Positions 10,426 through 19,693 are shown, counted from the first letter of the stretch. The stretch: DNA of 45,094 bases from Xanthomonas arboricola (GCF_003353015.1 NZ_QREM01000009.1:1573782-1618875), one strand, 5' to 3'. The notes: generated from the sequence alone by a model not told the origin. A program made the numbers and translations.

Positions 10426-11098
10426 TGCGTGGACCTCTTGGCTGATGCGTCGGGTCGCAACCGTCCGGTTGCTTGAGAACGCGCAGAAAGCGCGCGCCAC
10501 ACCCGCGATCCGTCCCCCTGTACACCGGACGGCGAGCAGCGTCTTCCCGCAGGCCGGTGACGGCATGCGGGGCAAGGTGCCAGGCCGATGCATGACCGGC
10601 CGGCAACGTCTTTCATGAAGTCGGAGCACGCTCCTGATCGCTGACAACGTTATCAGCGAAGGTGCCTTCCGATAGCGGCACTGTCAACCTGGCGTCAGAA
10701 TTGCCCTGTTTTATGCGGAATGCGCCGTCTTGAATGGCGATAATGGAACGGCAGCGTGACCCAGATCGCAATCGGGCGAACCGCCTGTGCAGACCATTGC
10801 GCCGGCAACCTCACCCGGCAAGGCTGCGCAGCAAAATGTTGCGATGCAAAGCGTCGCACTGGCACGCGTCGAAGGAGCGACACCATCCGGCGCTGCGCTG
10901 CAGGTGCTCGCCCCTGGTCAGGTTGGCGGCGTCACGCGCAATGCAGGCAATGGATGCCATTGGACGATGCGCTTGACCGTCTCAAGCCTGTACCGTGCCA
11001 TCGCTCGCCGACATCGCGGCCTGAACAATGCGTCCGCCGCCTGCCTCCTGCATTTGCCTGATGCCGGTTCAATGCACTCCGCGTGTGCCTTGCGTGCG
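10426..11098. other. Intergenic region with regulatory sites
   Basis: A 673-base gap between TBDR 2 and the S41 peptidase. The part nearest TBDR 2 is its 5' leader, with the operator at 10638-10659 and a minus-strand TTGACA hexamer at 10682-10687. From about 10700 to 11098 I see no gene, repeat or strong hairpin. The open frames there have arginine-rich translations typical of shadows. Confidence 0.6.
10638..10659. promoter_or_regulatory. LacI-type operator upstream of TBDR 2
   Basis: A 22-base dyad pairing at 10 of 11 positions and centred on the AACGTT typical of LacI-family sites; its core is CTGACAACGTTATCAG. It lies 213 bases upstream of the TBDR 2 start and 22 bases downstream of a minus-strand TTGACA hexamer, so it could block transcription. 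Its reverse complement shares 16 of 17 bases with the site at 28523-28539. NagR, encoded in the window, is the obvious candidate regulator, by inference. Confidence 0.78.
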
Positions 11099-12475
11099 TC
11101 ACTGCGCCAGTGCGCACCGCTGCGTTCGCAGCCATCGCGCCGCCGTATCGATGGCATCGGCCTGCGGGTCCAGCACCACGTCCGGTTGCAATGCCCCATC
11201 CAGACGCTGTGCATTGCGATCCTGCGTCGCGGTGCTGGCAACCGCAAGGACGGCACAACCAGGCAGGTCGACCGAACGATTGCCGGTGGTCTGCCCCGCA
11301 CTCGGCTGACCGAAACTGCGCGTTGCCGGTCGCCCACGGAACGCGATGGCGACCATCTCGCCGGCGCTTGCCGTCCTTGGCCCGATCAGGACGGCCACCG
11401 GGCGATCGGTTTGCGCGGCGCGCGCGCCGGAAGTCGGCGGCACGGCTCTCGCCCGCCACGGCGTGGGTTCGCCATCCGCGTTGACGAAGTAACCGAGCAC
11501 GTGCTCACCCAGCAACGGCTGCAAGCCGTTGACCATCGGCCACATCGTGCCCCCGCTGTTTTGCCGCAGATCGACGACCCAGCCGCAGCGTGCCTGCGAT
11601 GCCATGCCATCCAGCGCAGTGGCAAGCGCGCGTTGATAGGCACCCCTGACGTCGCCGGACGAGGTCATCAGGCCAGGCACCGCGACATAGCCAACATCGG
11701 GCTGCAGCAACCGTGCCTGCACTGTGGCTTGCGCGGCGGCACGTGCCTCCATATGGCGCAGGGTGCTAGGCCGTAACAATAGGCGATGGCCGTCATCGAG
11801 CTCGGCAATCAGCGCCTCGATGGCGGTATAGGCGTCGGCTTCGCGCATGCTTGCGGCCTGTGCGCGCAACTGGGGCTCGCGGGTGGCCCAATCGATACGG
11901 CTGCGCTGCAGCGCATGCTCCCTGATTGCAGGAATCGCAATGTCGAGAATCCCGGCCGCGGATGCAGCATCCACGACAGGTTGAGCCATCAGCCGCAAGC
12001 GAGTGACGTCGACGGCACCATCCCCAGCCAGCACGACACCAACTGCCAGCCGATTTGCTTGCTCGGGAACCTGCATTTCGATGCCACGGTGTGCCCGAGA
12101 GCTGCCACTCACCCGCTCGGCTTGCGAGGTTTCGAATGCCACGACCTTGCCCTTCGCATCGACTGCGCGCATCCACAGGTTTGCACCCGGTAGGGCGCTG
12201 GAGGTTTGCAGAAGGCCATCCAAGGCCAGCGACTGTCCACGCAGCGCGACGGCATCGAGCTGCACGGCGGCCGCACCAAACGCAGCCGTGCGGCTGGGAC
12301 CGGCGCTCAGCCGCAGCCGTGCCCCCTCGGCTGTCTGCACATCGCCCTGCGCCATCTTCAATTGGTAGTCCGTCCCGCCGGCAACCAGCCGCCAGGGGGC
12401 CACAGCTGCAGCGGTCGCGTGCAGGCAGCACAGCAACCACCCCACCAGCCACCAGCGCATCCATGCGTTGCTCAT
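11099..12475 (-). CDS. Secreted S41-family serine peptidase
   Basis: A 458-residue protein with an N-terminal signal peptide (hydrophobic WWLVGWLLCCLHATAAA). Residues 25-165 are a poorly conserved beta-rich region with no family I recognise. The S41 (tail-specific protease-like) fold follows: LDDGHRLLL around 226-234, VDLRQNSGGTMW at 301-312, and the catalytic Ser at about 370 in GPRTASAGEM. The FGQPSAGQTTGN segment is typical of a subgroup that has Gln and no Lys where CtpA-type enzymes carry the catalytic Lys. It probably acts in the periplasm or outside the cell; the substrate is unknown. It lies between TBDR 2 and nagA. A 16-base dyad (12494-12509) lies 18 bases before the start. Confidence 0.85.
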   Translation of the reverse strand: MSNAWMRWWLVGWLLCCLHATAAAVAPWRLVAGGTDYQLKMAQGDVQTAEGARLRLSAGPSRTAAFGAAAVQLDAVALRGQSLALDGLLQTSSALPGANLWMRAVDAKGKVVAFETSQAERVSGSSRAHRGIEMQVPEQANRLAVGVVLAGDGAVDVTRLRLMAQPVVDAASAAGILDIAIPAIREHALQRSRIDWATREPQLRAQAASMREADAYTAIEALIAELDDGHRLLLRPSTLRHMEARAAAQATVQARLLQPDVGYVAVPGLMTSSGDVRGAYQRALATALDGMASQARCGWVVDLRQNSGGTMWPMVNGLQPLLGEHVLGYFVNADGEPTPWRARAVPPTSGARAAQTDRPVAVLIGPRTASAGEMVAIAFRGRPATRSFGQPSAGQTTGNRSVDLPGCAVLAVASTATQDRNAQRLDGALQPDVVLDPQADAIDTAARWLRTQRCALAQ

Positions 12476-12798
12476 CGGTACTGCCTTGTCCTTGAGTTGA
12501 TCGCAACTCTAGCAGCCACGGCGTGCCACGAGTGGACGGCAACGCCACCACGCGCAGCGACCATGCTTCAGCCATTGATCTGCACGCAGCGACAAAAGCG
12601 CCGCACCCCGTCTTGACGGGTGCCTGACAGGCATATCGCCGCTGTTGTAACTACGGCAATGCCTGAACAACCATGCCGGCGAGCAACGACGCTCCAACCC
12701 AAGCACTGCGCCCGGACACGCCAGACGCCATTGCCACCTGCAGGTGCCGCCCATGGGATGCACCTGCCCGAAAGCAGGCGCAACCACCATGCGCGCCC
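12476..12798. other. Intergenic region between S41 peptidase and nagA
   Basis: A 323-base gap holding the promoter side of the S41 gene and the 3' end of the nag operon. The clearest element is the dyad at 12494-12509. A 5-base-pair hairpin at 12763-12778 (CCTGC, CCGAAA, GCAGG) is too weak, and lacks a T run, to call a terminator. No small gene is supported. Confidence 0.55.
12494..12509. promoter_or_regulatory. Dyad GAGTTGATCGCAACTC before the S41 gene
   Basis: Two perfect 6-base arms separated by ATCG, 18 bases upstream of the S41 start codon. The place fits an operator or a hairpin in the leader. The sequence differs from the LacI-type sites in this window, so a different protein would be involved. 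Confidence 0.4.
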
Positions 12799-13953
12799 TC
12801 AGTCGCGCTGTCCGGCCACCCAGGTGCCGAGCACCTGCACATCGGCATCCACCAGCACCAGGTCGGCCTGGTAGCCCGGTGCGATGCGCCCCAGCCGCTC
12901 GCCCAGGCCGATGCATTGCGCCGGATACGTGGACGCCATGCGTGCGGCTTCGGCCAGGTCCACGCCCAGCCACTGCACGCTGTTGCGCACCGCGGTGGCC
13001 ATGTCCAGCGCCGAGCCGGCCAGGGCGCCGTCGGCATTGCGCACCACGCCGTCCACCGCAGTGATGGTTTCGCCGTACAGGTCGAAGCTGGGGCTGTCGG
13101 CACCGACCATCGGCATGGCGTCGGTGACCAGCACCAGCTTGCCGCGCGGCTTGGCGGCCAGCGCCAGGCGCAGGCTGGCCGGATGCACGTGCACGCCGTC
13201 GACGATGATGCCGCACCACACAGCCGGGTCTTCCAGTGCGGCGCCCACCGCGCTGGGCTCGCGCCCGGTCAGTTGCGACATCGCGTTGTACAGATGGGTA
13301 AACCCGCTGACGCCGGCGGCAATGCCAGCGTGCGCCTGCTCGTACGTCGCTGCGGTGTGGCCGGCGAACACGATCGCGCCACCGGCGACGAAGGCGCGGA
13401 TGTCGTCCAGCGGCACGCGCTCGGGCGCGAGCGTGATCAGGGTGACGCCGTTGTCCAGCGAGGTATCGACCGCAATCTCGTGTGCGTCGGGCAGGCGGAA
13501 CTTGTGTGCATCGTGGGTGCCCTTGCGCGCCGGGCTGAGGTACGGGCCTTCCAGATGGATGCCGAGCACGCCGGGCACGCCTTGCGCGATGGCCTGGCGC
13601 GTGGCGTCGATCGCCTCGGCCATGACCTCGGCGGTGTCGCTGATCAGCGTCGGCAGCATGCCGGTGGTGCCGTAGCGGCGATGCGCTGCGGCAATGGTGG
13701 CCAGCGCCTGCGGGTCGCGCGCGTTGTTGAACAACACGCCGCCACCGCCATTGACCTGGATGTCGATAAAGCCGGGCAGCAAGGTGCCGCCGCCCAGATC
13801 CACGCGCGTGTGCGCCTGCGCAACGCGTACATCGTCGGCCGCCACGATCGCCTGGATCTGCGTGCCGGCCAGCAATACGGCCAGCCCATCCTGCAGGCCG
13901 TCGTCGGTGAGCACGCGTGCATTGCACAGCGCCTGAATCGGGAGAGCATCCAT
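12799..13953 (-). CDS. nagA: N-acetylglucosamine-6-phosphate deacetylase
   Basis: A 384-residue cytoplasmic amidohydrolase that removes acetate from GlcNAc-6-phosphate to give glucosamine-6-phosphate. Seen motifs: LPGFIDIQVNG near the N terminus, the metal ligand Glu in HLEGPYLSPARKG, His in FAGHTAATYEQA, His in THLYNAMSQL, the substrate segment VDGVHVHP, and the catalytic Asp in LVTDAMPMVGA. The length fits the family. The ATG at 13953, two bases after the nagB-II stop, is preferred to a TTG at 13959. It is the last gene of the nagQ-P-R-B-A series and is translationally close to nagB-II, as expected for enzymes in consecutive steps. Confidence 0.95.
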   Translation of the reverse strand: MDALPIQALCNARVLTDDGLQDGLAVLLAGTQIQAIVAADDVRVAQAHTRVDLGGGTLLPGFIDIQVNGGGGVLFNNARDPQALATIAAAHRRYGTTGMLPTLISDTAEVMAEAIDATRQAIAQGVPGVLGIHLEGPYLSPARKGTHDAHKFRLPDAHEIAVDTSLDNGVTLITLAPERVPLDDIRAFVAGGAIVFAGHTAATYEQAHAGIAAGVSGFTHLYNAMSQLTGREPSAVGAALEDPAVWCGIIVDGVHVHPASLRLALAAKPRGKLVLVTDAMPMVGADSPSFDLYGETITAVDGVVRNADGALAGSALDMATAVRNSVQWLGVDLAEAARMASTYPAQCIGLGERLGRIAPGYQADLVLVDADVQVLGTWVAGQRD

Positions 13954-13955
13954 GT

Positions 13956-14984
13956 TCAAACGGTTTCCGTGACCTTGTTCAAGTGCGGCGGCAGATCGGG
14001 ATTATGGCCACGTTGCAGCGCCAGCGCGTTGATCGCGCGGTAGAAGCTCTGCACGGTCAGCAGCGGCGCGCTGGCCGGATGCACGGCATCGACGAGCGGC
14101 AGGTCGCCATCGGGCGCGGCCAGCCACACCTGCGCGCCGCGGGCGCGGAACTCTTCGGCCAGCGCGCGCGTGCCCGCGCCGGTTTCATCCGGCTGCGCAA
14201 ACACCAGCACCGGGAAGCCCGGCCCCACCAGCGCCATCGGGCCGTGCTTGACCTCGGCCGAGCTGTACGCTTCGGCATGCAGGCCGCAGGTTTCCTTGAA
14301 CTTCAGCGCCGCTTCCTGCGCCGCGCCCAGGCCCAGGCCACGGCCGAGCACGAACAGGTTGTGCGCGGGCACCAGGCCGGCGGTGAGTGCAGACCAGTCG
14401 GCCTGCCAGGCGCTGCGCAACTGCTGCGGCAATGCATCCACCGCTGCGAGCAGGGCCGGGTCGTTCTTCCACACCGCGCCCAGGTGCAGCACGGCGGCCA
14501 GCGAGGCGAGATAGCTCTTGGTGGCGGCGACGCTTTTTTCCGGGCCGGCACCGAGCGGAATCACCACCTCGGCCAGCTGCGCCAGCGGCGAATCCTCCAC
14601 ATTGACCAGGGCGACCACGCGCGCGCCGGCCGCCTTGGCGGCCTCGGCATTGCGCAGCAGGTCCGGGCTCTTGCCCGATTGCGAAATCACGATGTACAGC
14701 GCGCCGCGCAACTGCAGCGGCGATGCGTAGACCGAGCCCACCGACGGCGATGCAGAGGCGGTCACGATGCCCAGTTGTGTTTCGAACAGATACTTGGCGT
14801 AGGTCGCTGCGTGATCGGAACTGCCGCGCGCACAGGTCACCACGAACGGCGGCGGCGTGTCGCGCAGCGACTGCGCGAGTACGGCAACGGTGTCGGCATT
14901 ACGGGCGAACTGTGCGGCGACCACGTCGGCAGTCTGCGCCGCCTCGCGGAACATCAAGGTCTCGGTTTCGGTGGGAAGGCTCAT
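13956..14984 (-). CDS. nagB-II: Glucosamine-6-phosphate deaminase, SIS type (NagB-II)
   Basis: A 342-residue protein with two SIS (sugar isomerase) domains and no glutamine amidotransferase domain, so it is like the C-terminal half of GlmS. It is expected to convert glucosamine-6-phosphate to fructose 6-phosphate and ammonia. Motifs: TCARGSSDHAATYAKY and SQSGKSPDLLRNA in the first SIS domain, VAATKSYLASLA, and in the second RGLGLGAAQEAALKFKETC followed by EVKHGPMALVG. Position between nagR (5 bases upstream) and nagA (2 bases downstream) supports deaminase function over GlmS synthesis. This non-orthologous NagB is known in Shewanella and Xanthomonas GlcNAc pathways. Confidence 0.92.
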   Translation of the reverse strand: MSLPTETETLMFREAAQTADVVAAQFARNADTVAVLAQSLRDTPPPFVVTCARGSSDHAATYAKYLFETQLGIVTASASPSVGSVYASPLQLRGALYIVISQSGKSPDLLRNAEAAKAAGARVVALVNVEDSPLAQLAEVVIPLGAGPEKSVAATKSYLASLAAVLHLGAVWKNDPALLAAVDALPQQLRSAWQADWSALTAGLVPAHNLFVLGRGLGLGAAQEAALKFKETCGLHAEAYSSAEVKHGPMALVGPGFPVLVFAQPDETGAGTRALAEEFRARGAQVWLAAPDGDLPLVDAVHPASAPLLTVQSFYRAINALALQRGHNPDLPPHLNKVTETV

Positions 14985-14989
14985 CAGGC

Positions 14990-16057
14990 TCAGGCGGATT
15001 CGGGGGGAAAGGATTTGCCGGCCGGCGTCTGCGCCGGTGCGGTGGAACCGCGCACCACCAGCTGCGGCACGAAGCCGCGGTTCTGCAGTTGCGCGGGCTG
15101 GTCGTCGTAGGCATCGCTGCGCAACTGGCTGATCAACAGGCGCGCGGCATGCCGCGCGATGTCGTCGGTGGCCTGCTTGGCGGTGGTCAGTGCCGGCCAG
15201 GACTGGCGCGAGAACGGGCTGTCCTCGAAGCCGGCGATCGACAATTGGTACGGCACGTTCATGCCGGTGGACTTGGCCGCGGCCAGCACGCCGGCAGCGA
15301 TTTCATCGTTGCTGCCGAAGATGGCGGTCGGCGGCTCGCGCAACGACAGCAGCCGGCGCGCGCCACGGAAGCCGTCGTCGAAGGTGTAATCGCCGGGAAT
15401 CACCAGGTGCTTGTCCAGGGTGATGCCGTAGTCCTTCAACGCGGCTTCGTAGCCGGCATGGCGCTCGCCGCTGGAGCGGTGCTGCGGGCCGCCCCACAAA
15501 AAGCCGATGCGCTGGTGACCGAGCTGGATCAGGTGTTCGGTGATTTCATAGGCGGCGGCGCGGTCGTCGATATGCACGCAGGGGCCATCGCCCGGATCGT
15601 CGGTGGCGGCGATGATGCGCACGCTCTTGATGCCGCGCGCAGCCAGGCCGGCCATCAGCTCGGGGCGTTCGGACATCGGGGCGGTCAGCACCACGCCGGC
15701 CAGCCGCGAGCGCTGCACCCATTCGGCCAGTTCCTCGGCCAGCAGTGGCGAGGTGGAATCGCAGGGATGGATCTGCAGGCCGAAGCCGGTTTCGCGGCAG
15801 GCGGCCAGCACGCCGTTCTGGATGCCGATGATGTGATACGGGTTGGGATTGTCGTAGACCAGGCCGATCACGAACGGCGTGCCGCTGCGCAGGTTGCGCG
15901 CGGACGGATCGGGCTCGTAGTCCAGATCGGCGATGGCGCGCAGCACGCGCGCGCGCGTGGCCTGCATCACCGACGGTTCGTTGTTGATCACGCGCGACAC
16001 GGTCTTCAACGAGACCTTGGCGCGCTCGGCGACATCTTTGATGGTGGGCCTGCGCAT
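14990..16057 (-). CDS. nagR: LacI-family repressor of GlcNAc genes
   Basis: A 355-residue DNA-binding regulator. The start MRRPTIKDVAERAKVS has AAGG upstream and puts the helix-turn-helix (TIKDVAERAKVSLKTVSRVIN) at the very N terminus as usual for LacI proteins; an in-frame extension to 16126 is unlikely. The rest is a periplasmic-binding-protein-like sensor domain (FVIGLVYDNPNPYHIIGIQ, HLIQLGHQRIGFLWG, AIFGSNDEIAAGVL, ISIAGFEDSPFSRQ-like segment). The ligand is probably GlcNAc or its phosphate, by context. It lies between nagP and nagB-II in one operon. Two strong LacI-type sites in this window, before TBDR 2 and far upstream of TBDR 3, are candidate targets. Confidence 0.92.
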   Translation of the reverse strand: MRRPTIKDVAERAKVSLKTVSRVINNEPSVMQATRARVLRAIADLDYEPDPSARNLRSGTPFVIGLVYDNPNPYHIIGIQNGVLAACRETGFGLQIHPCDSTSPLLAEELAEWVQRSRLAGVVLTAPMSERPELMAGLAARGIKSVRIIAATDDPGDGPCVHIDDRAAAYEITEHLIQLGHQRIGFLWGGPQHRSSGERHAGYEAALKDYGITLDKHLVIPGDYTFDDGFRGARRLLSLREPPTAIFGSNDEIAAGVLAAAKSTGMNVPYQLSIAGFEDSPFSRQSWPALTTAKQATDDIARHAARLLISQLRSDAYDDQPAQLQNRGFVPQLVVRGSTAPAQTPAGKSFPPESA

Positions 16058-16097
16058 GGGTGTGCCTTGTTCGTCGGAACGCATCATGCCGCCCGGT

Positions 16098-17375
16098 TCA
16101 CTTGGCCTGGGCCGGCAGGCCCACACGGTAACCGCGCAGCGAATAGAACAGGATGTACAGATAGCACGGCACCATCAGCGCAGCGAACACGACCTGGAAG
16201 TCGTAGTGCTGTTTCAGAATGGCAAACAGCTGCGGAATGATCGCGCCGCCGGCAATGCCCATGACCAGCAGTGCCGAGCCGATCTCGGTAAAGCGGCCAA
16301 GCCCGCGAATGGCCAGCGGAAAGATCGCCGGCCACATCATCGCGTTGGCGAAGCCGAGCGCGGCCACGAAGCCCACCGACACATAGCCGTGGGTCAGCAG
16401 CGCGCCCAGCGAGAACAGCACGCCCAGCACCGCCGACACGCTCAGGTAGCGCGCCTGCGAGATCACGCCCGGAATCAACGCCAGGCCGACGATGTAGCCA
16501 ACCAGCATTGCGCCCAGCGTGTAGGAGGTGAAGATCTTGGTGCTGTCCAGCGGCAGGTTGAAGCCGTGGCCGTAGGTGCCGATCGCATCGCCGGCCATCA
16601 CTTCCACGCCGACATAGACGAACAGGCACAGCACGCCCAGCCACAGATGCGGGAACTGGAAGATGCTGGACTTCTGCACGCCGGCCGCGCTGCCGGGCGT
16701 GGCATTGGCCTCGGAGGCCCGCAGCTCCGGCAGTGGCGAAAACAGCACGCCGATCGCCAGCAACAGCAGCACGCCGGACATCACCAGGTACGGTGCGTGG
16801 ATCTTGGCGGCGAAGGCGGTGAGCAGTTGTTCCTTGGTGCCGGCATCGGCGCTGGCCACCTGCGTGGACAGATCGCCGATGCCGTGCAGCACCAGCGTGC
16901 CGATCAGGATCGGCGCCAGGATGCCGGCGATCTTGTTGCAGATGCCCATCAGCGCGATCCGCCGCGCCGCGCTTTCGATCGGCCCGAGGATGCTGATGTA
17001 CGGATTGATCGCGGTCTGCAGCAGCGCCAGGCCGCTGCCGATCACGAACAGGCCGCCCAATGCGCCCGGATACCAGCGCTGGGTGGCGAACTGGCCGAAA
17101 CCGGCCGCGCCCACCGCCATCACCACCAGGCTCAGCGCCAGCCCCTTCTTCATGCCGGTGCGCTTGAGGATCCACGACGACGGCAGCGCCAGGAAGAAGT
17201 ACGACAGGTAAAACACCATCAGCACCAGGAAGGCATTGACCTCGTTGAGGTCGAACGCCAGCCGCACGAAGGTGATCAGCGGCCCGTTGATCCAGGTGAA
17301 GAAGCCGATGATGAAGAACAGCACGCCGACGATGGCGATCGAGACAACGGGATTTGCGGGCCTGGCGGTAGTCAT
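16098..17375 (-). CDS. nagP: N-acetylglucosamine inner-membrane transporter, MFS
   Basis: A 425-residue integral membrane protein of the fucose permease-like branch of the major facilitator superfamily, with about 12 hydrophobic segments. Diagnostic pieces are FFIIGFFTWINGPLI near the N terminus, the AINPYISILGP segment, ALMGICNKIAGI, and YGHGFNLPLDSTK in the second half. It probably imports GlcNAc through a proton-coupled mechanism in the inner membrane, after release in the periplasm. It starts 45 bases after nagQ and ends 40 bases before nagR. The specific substrate rests on nag context, since this subfamily also carries fucose, glucose and galactose. Confidence 0.9.
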   Translation of the reverse strand: MTTARPANPVVSIAIVGVLFFIIGFFTWINGPLITFVRLAFDLNEVNAFLVLMVFYLSYFFLALPSSWILKRTGMKKGLALSLVVMAVGAAGFGQFATQRWYPGALGGLFVIGSGLALLQTAINPYISILGPIESAARRIALMGICNKIAGILAPILIGTLVLHGIGDLSTQVASADAGTKEQLLTAFAAKIHAPYLVMSGVLLLLAIGVLFSPLPELRASEANATPGSAAGVQKSSIFQFPHLWLGVLCLFVYVGVEVMAGDAIGTYGHGFNLPLDSTKIFTSYTLGAMLVGYIVGLALIPGVISQARYLSVSAVLGVLFSLGALLTHGYVSVGFVAALGFANAMMWPAIFPLAIRGLGRFTEIGSALLVMGIAGGAIIPQLFAILKQHYDFQVVFAALMVPCYLYILFYSLRGYRVGLPAQAK

Positions 17376-17420
17376 GGATCGGCTGGCTCTTGAGTTGTCG
17401 TTGGGGGACGCCGCGCTGGA

Positions 17421-18188
17421 TCAGCGACGCAGTTCGGCGACGAAATCGTAGAAATCGTTGTGGCAATAGGTGTCGGTCAATTCGATCGCGCTGCCGTCGC
17501 GCGCATAGCCCACGCGCACCACATGCAGGATCGCCTCGCCGGTCTTCATGCGCAGGTGTTCGGCCAGCCGTGCCGGCAGATTGATCGCGCGGAAGTACTG
17601 CAGCGCGCGCACCACCGGGGTGCCCTGCGCATCCAGGTAGCTGTAGAGCGAATCGCCGATCTGCTGCGGGTCGGCGACGACGCGCTGCGGAAGCACCGCG
17701 TGCTCGTAGGCCATGACGCGCTCGTCGGCGCTGCGCAGACGGGTCAGCGAGGCCACCGCCGCATCCGGCGACAGCCCCAGGCGCAGGATCTCTTCGCCAT
17801 GCGCCGGGCGCAGCCGCCGCTCCAGCCAGCGCGTGCCGGGCTCGTAGCCCTTGATGCGCAGCGTCTCGCTGAAACTGGTCAGGCCACTGAGCTGATGCTG
17901 GATCTGGGTGGTGACGAAGGTACCGGCGCCCTGCCGGCGCGAAACCAGGCCCTGTTCGACTAGCACGTCCACCGCCTGGCGCAGGGTCACCCGCGAGATC
18001 TGCAGCCGCTCGCACAGCTGGCGCTCGGCCGGCAGCGCCTCGCCGGCCTTCCACTGCGCGCCGCGGATCTGCTCGTCCAGCTTGCTCGCCAGTTGCAGAT
18101 ACAGCGGCGTCGGCGCGGAGGCATCCAGCGCCAGCGCGTCCATCCGGGGGTCGGCGTCCGTCCTGGCTTCGGTTTTCGGTTTGGCCAT
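17421..18188 (-). CDS. nagQ: GntR/HutC-family regulator
   Basis: A 255-residue transcription regulator. The start at 18188 has a GAGGACAGG ribosome-binding site; an upstream in-frame extension is not needed. The N-terminal winged helix is clear (PLYLQLASKLDEQIRGAQWKA-type opening, LPAERQLCERLQISRVTLRQA, LVEQGLVSRRQGAGTFV). It is followed by a UTRA ligand-binding domain (LTSFSETLRIKGYEPGT, LTRLRSADERVMAYEHAVL, AIELTDTYCHNDFYDFV). UTRA regulators of this type sense phosphorylated amino sugars or related compounds. It heads the nag operon. An 11-base direct repeat in its own promoter region (18221-18242) is a candidate autoregulatory site. Confidence 0.9.
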   Translation of the reverse strand: MAKPKTEARTDADPRMDALALDASAPTPLYLQLASKLDEQIRGAQWKAGEALPAERQLCERLQISRVTLRQAVDVLVEQGLVSRRQGAGTFVTTQIQHQLSGLTSFSETLRIKGYEPGTRWLERRLRPAHGEEILRLGLSPDAAVASLTRLRSADERVMAYEHAVLPQRVVADPQQIGDSLYSYLDAQGTPVVRALQYFRAINLPARLAEHLRMKTGEAILHVVRVGYARDGSAIELTDTYCHNDFYDFVAELRR

Positions 18189-18220
18189 TGCCTGTCCTCG
18201 GGACCGACTTGGATTCGTTA

Positions 18221-18242
18221 GGTCCAATATAGTACCAATTTG
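18221..18242. promoter_or_regulatory. 11-base direct repeat before nagQ
   Basis: Two adjacent 11-base units, GGTCCAATATA and GTACCAATTTG, 32-54 bases upstream of nagQ. They form the most AT-rich spot in the 217-base gap. The 8-mer TACCAATT recurs at 28175-28182, upstream of TBDR 3. This is a candidate NagQ site; the protein and its true site were not tested. Confidence 0.45.
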
Positions 18243-18405
18243 CCCAGAGCGCATTAGCGGCTGTCGGTCGCCGGGAGCGATGACAGGCCCTGGCCGACGC
18301 CGGCGTCCACCACGCAGGTCATGGGCGGGCATGCCTGCCGATGACCAGGCCGGTGCAGCACCGTCCGCGCCCCCGGGCTGCGTCGCCGATTGCCGGGCCG
18401 GGCGA

Positions 18406-19572
18406 TCACAACCGCAGGTACCAGCGCCGCCGGTCCATCCACCAACCCACGCCCCAGCACAGCAGCGTGTAGCTCAGCGCGCACAGCAGCGAGCCGAGCG
18501 GGCCCGGCGCGATGGCCTGGAACACGCGGATGCCGGCCCAGGCGTACAGGTCCAGGCCGGAGCTGCCGGCCGGCAGCAGCCGCAACACCACCACGAACAC
18601 TTCGGAGAACAGGTAGATCGCCAGCGGGTTGCGCCCCAGCACGGTGAAAAAACCGCTGCCGCCAGTCCAGCCGCGCAGCTCCAGCAGGTAGACCAGCACG
18701 CCCAGCGCCAGCAGATCCAGGCCCACCGTGCAGGCGACGAAGGACCCGCTCCAGAGCTTCTTCGACAGCGGCCAGGCCGGGTGCCAGAGCAGCGCCAGCA
18801 GCACCAGCCCGGCGCCCGCCAGCACCATGCTGCGTGTGGCGGCAGCGGTCTTGCCATGCCGCTGCAGGAAGCGCCCGCCCAGATAGCCGGCCAGCACGTT
18901 GACCGTGGCCGCCAGCGTGCCGAGCAGGCCCTCGGGGTCGAAGCCGCCATCCTTGCGATACAGATGCGCGCGCCCGTATAGCCACAGGTCCAGCCGGGTG
19001 CCGGCATTGCCGGTCCTGCCCAGCTCCGCGCCGGGCTGGCCGAACGCATACAGCACGGCCCAGTAGCCCAGCAGCAGCGCCACGCAGGCCGGCGCGATAC
19101 CGCGTGGCGGCAGATAGCGCACCAGCAGCGCCGCGAGCAGGTAGCACAGGCCGATCCGCTGCAGCACGCCGGTCAGGCGGAGTTGATCGACCGCCGTGAA
19201 CGCCCAGCCGCCGTCGGGCTGCGGATGGAAGAACGGAAACCAGTACATCAGCACGCCGCACAAGAAGATCAGCGCGGCGCGCTTGCCCACGCGGCCGAGG
19301 AACTGCCGATGCGGGGTGCGGGTGGCCAGCGCAAAACTCATCGCGCTGCCGACGGCGAACAGGAACGAGGGAAACACCAGGTCGGCCAGCGTGACGCCGA
19401 ACCAGGCCGCGTGGGTCAGCTGTGCGTACGGCTGCGCGCCCGGCCCGGCGGTGTTGACCAGGATCATCAGGAAGATGGTCAGGCCGCGGAACACGTCCAG
19501 CGACAGGAAGCGTTCGCGCGTTGGCGGTGTGGTTGCGGTGCCAGCTGCAGCAGGGAGTGTTTGTGCGCTCAT
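18406..19572 (-). CDS. nagX: HGSNAT-like transmembrane acetyltransferase NagX
   Basis: A 388-residue inner-membrane protein with about ten hydrophobic segments, of the family that includes human heparan-alpha-glucosaminide N-acetyltransferase (HGSNAT) and bacterial NagX. The opening RFLSLDVFRGLTIFLMILVN is a family signature. The block THAAWFGVTLADLVFPSF keeps a His (residue 54) at the place of the catalytic His proposed for HGSNAT. Later pieces include LRLTGVLQRIGLCYLLAALL, VNVLAGYLGGRFL and NPLAIYLFSE. A ribosome-binding AAGGAAC precedes the start. It lies 121 bases after the GH89 gene and 217 before nagQ. Acetyl transfer across the membrane to a terminal glucosamine is inferred from the family; transport of an amino sugar is the main alternative. 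Confidence 0.87.
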   Translation of the reverse strand: MSAQTLPAAAGTATTPPTRERFLSLDVFRGLTIFLMILVNTAGPGAQPYAQLTHAAWFGVTLADLVFPSFLFAVGSAMSFALATRTPHRQFLGRVGKRAALIFLCGVLMYWFPFFHPQPDGGWAFTAVDQLRLTGVLQRIGLCYLLAALLVRYLPPRGIAPACVALLLGYWAVLYAFGQPGAELGRTGNAGTRLDLWLYGRAHLYRKDGGFDPEGLLGTLAATVNVLAGYLGGRFLQRHGKTAAATRSMVLAGAGLVLLALLWHPAWPLSKKLWSGSFVACTVGLDLLALGVLVYLLELRGWTGGSGFFTVLGRNPLAIYLFSEVFVVVLRLLPAGSSGLDLYAWAGIRVFQAIAPGPLGSLLCALSYTLLCWGVGWWMDRRRWYLRL

Positions 19573-19693
19573 TGCAGTTCCTTGCCCAGGGACTGCAGGT
19601 GGAGGCGGCGTGCAGGCATGCTGCCCGTGGCGCGCGTCATTGCATCGGCGCTGAAGCGGTCAGGCAGGGCCGCGATATGCAATACGGATCCGC

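Noticed and set aside
12763..12778. Terminator for the nag operon
   Set aside because: Only a 5-base-pair stem and no following T run.
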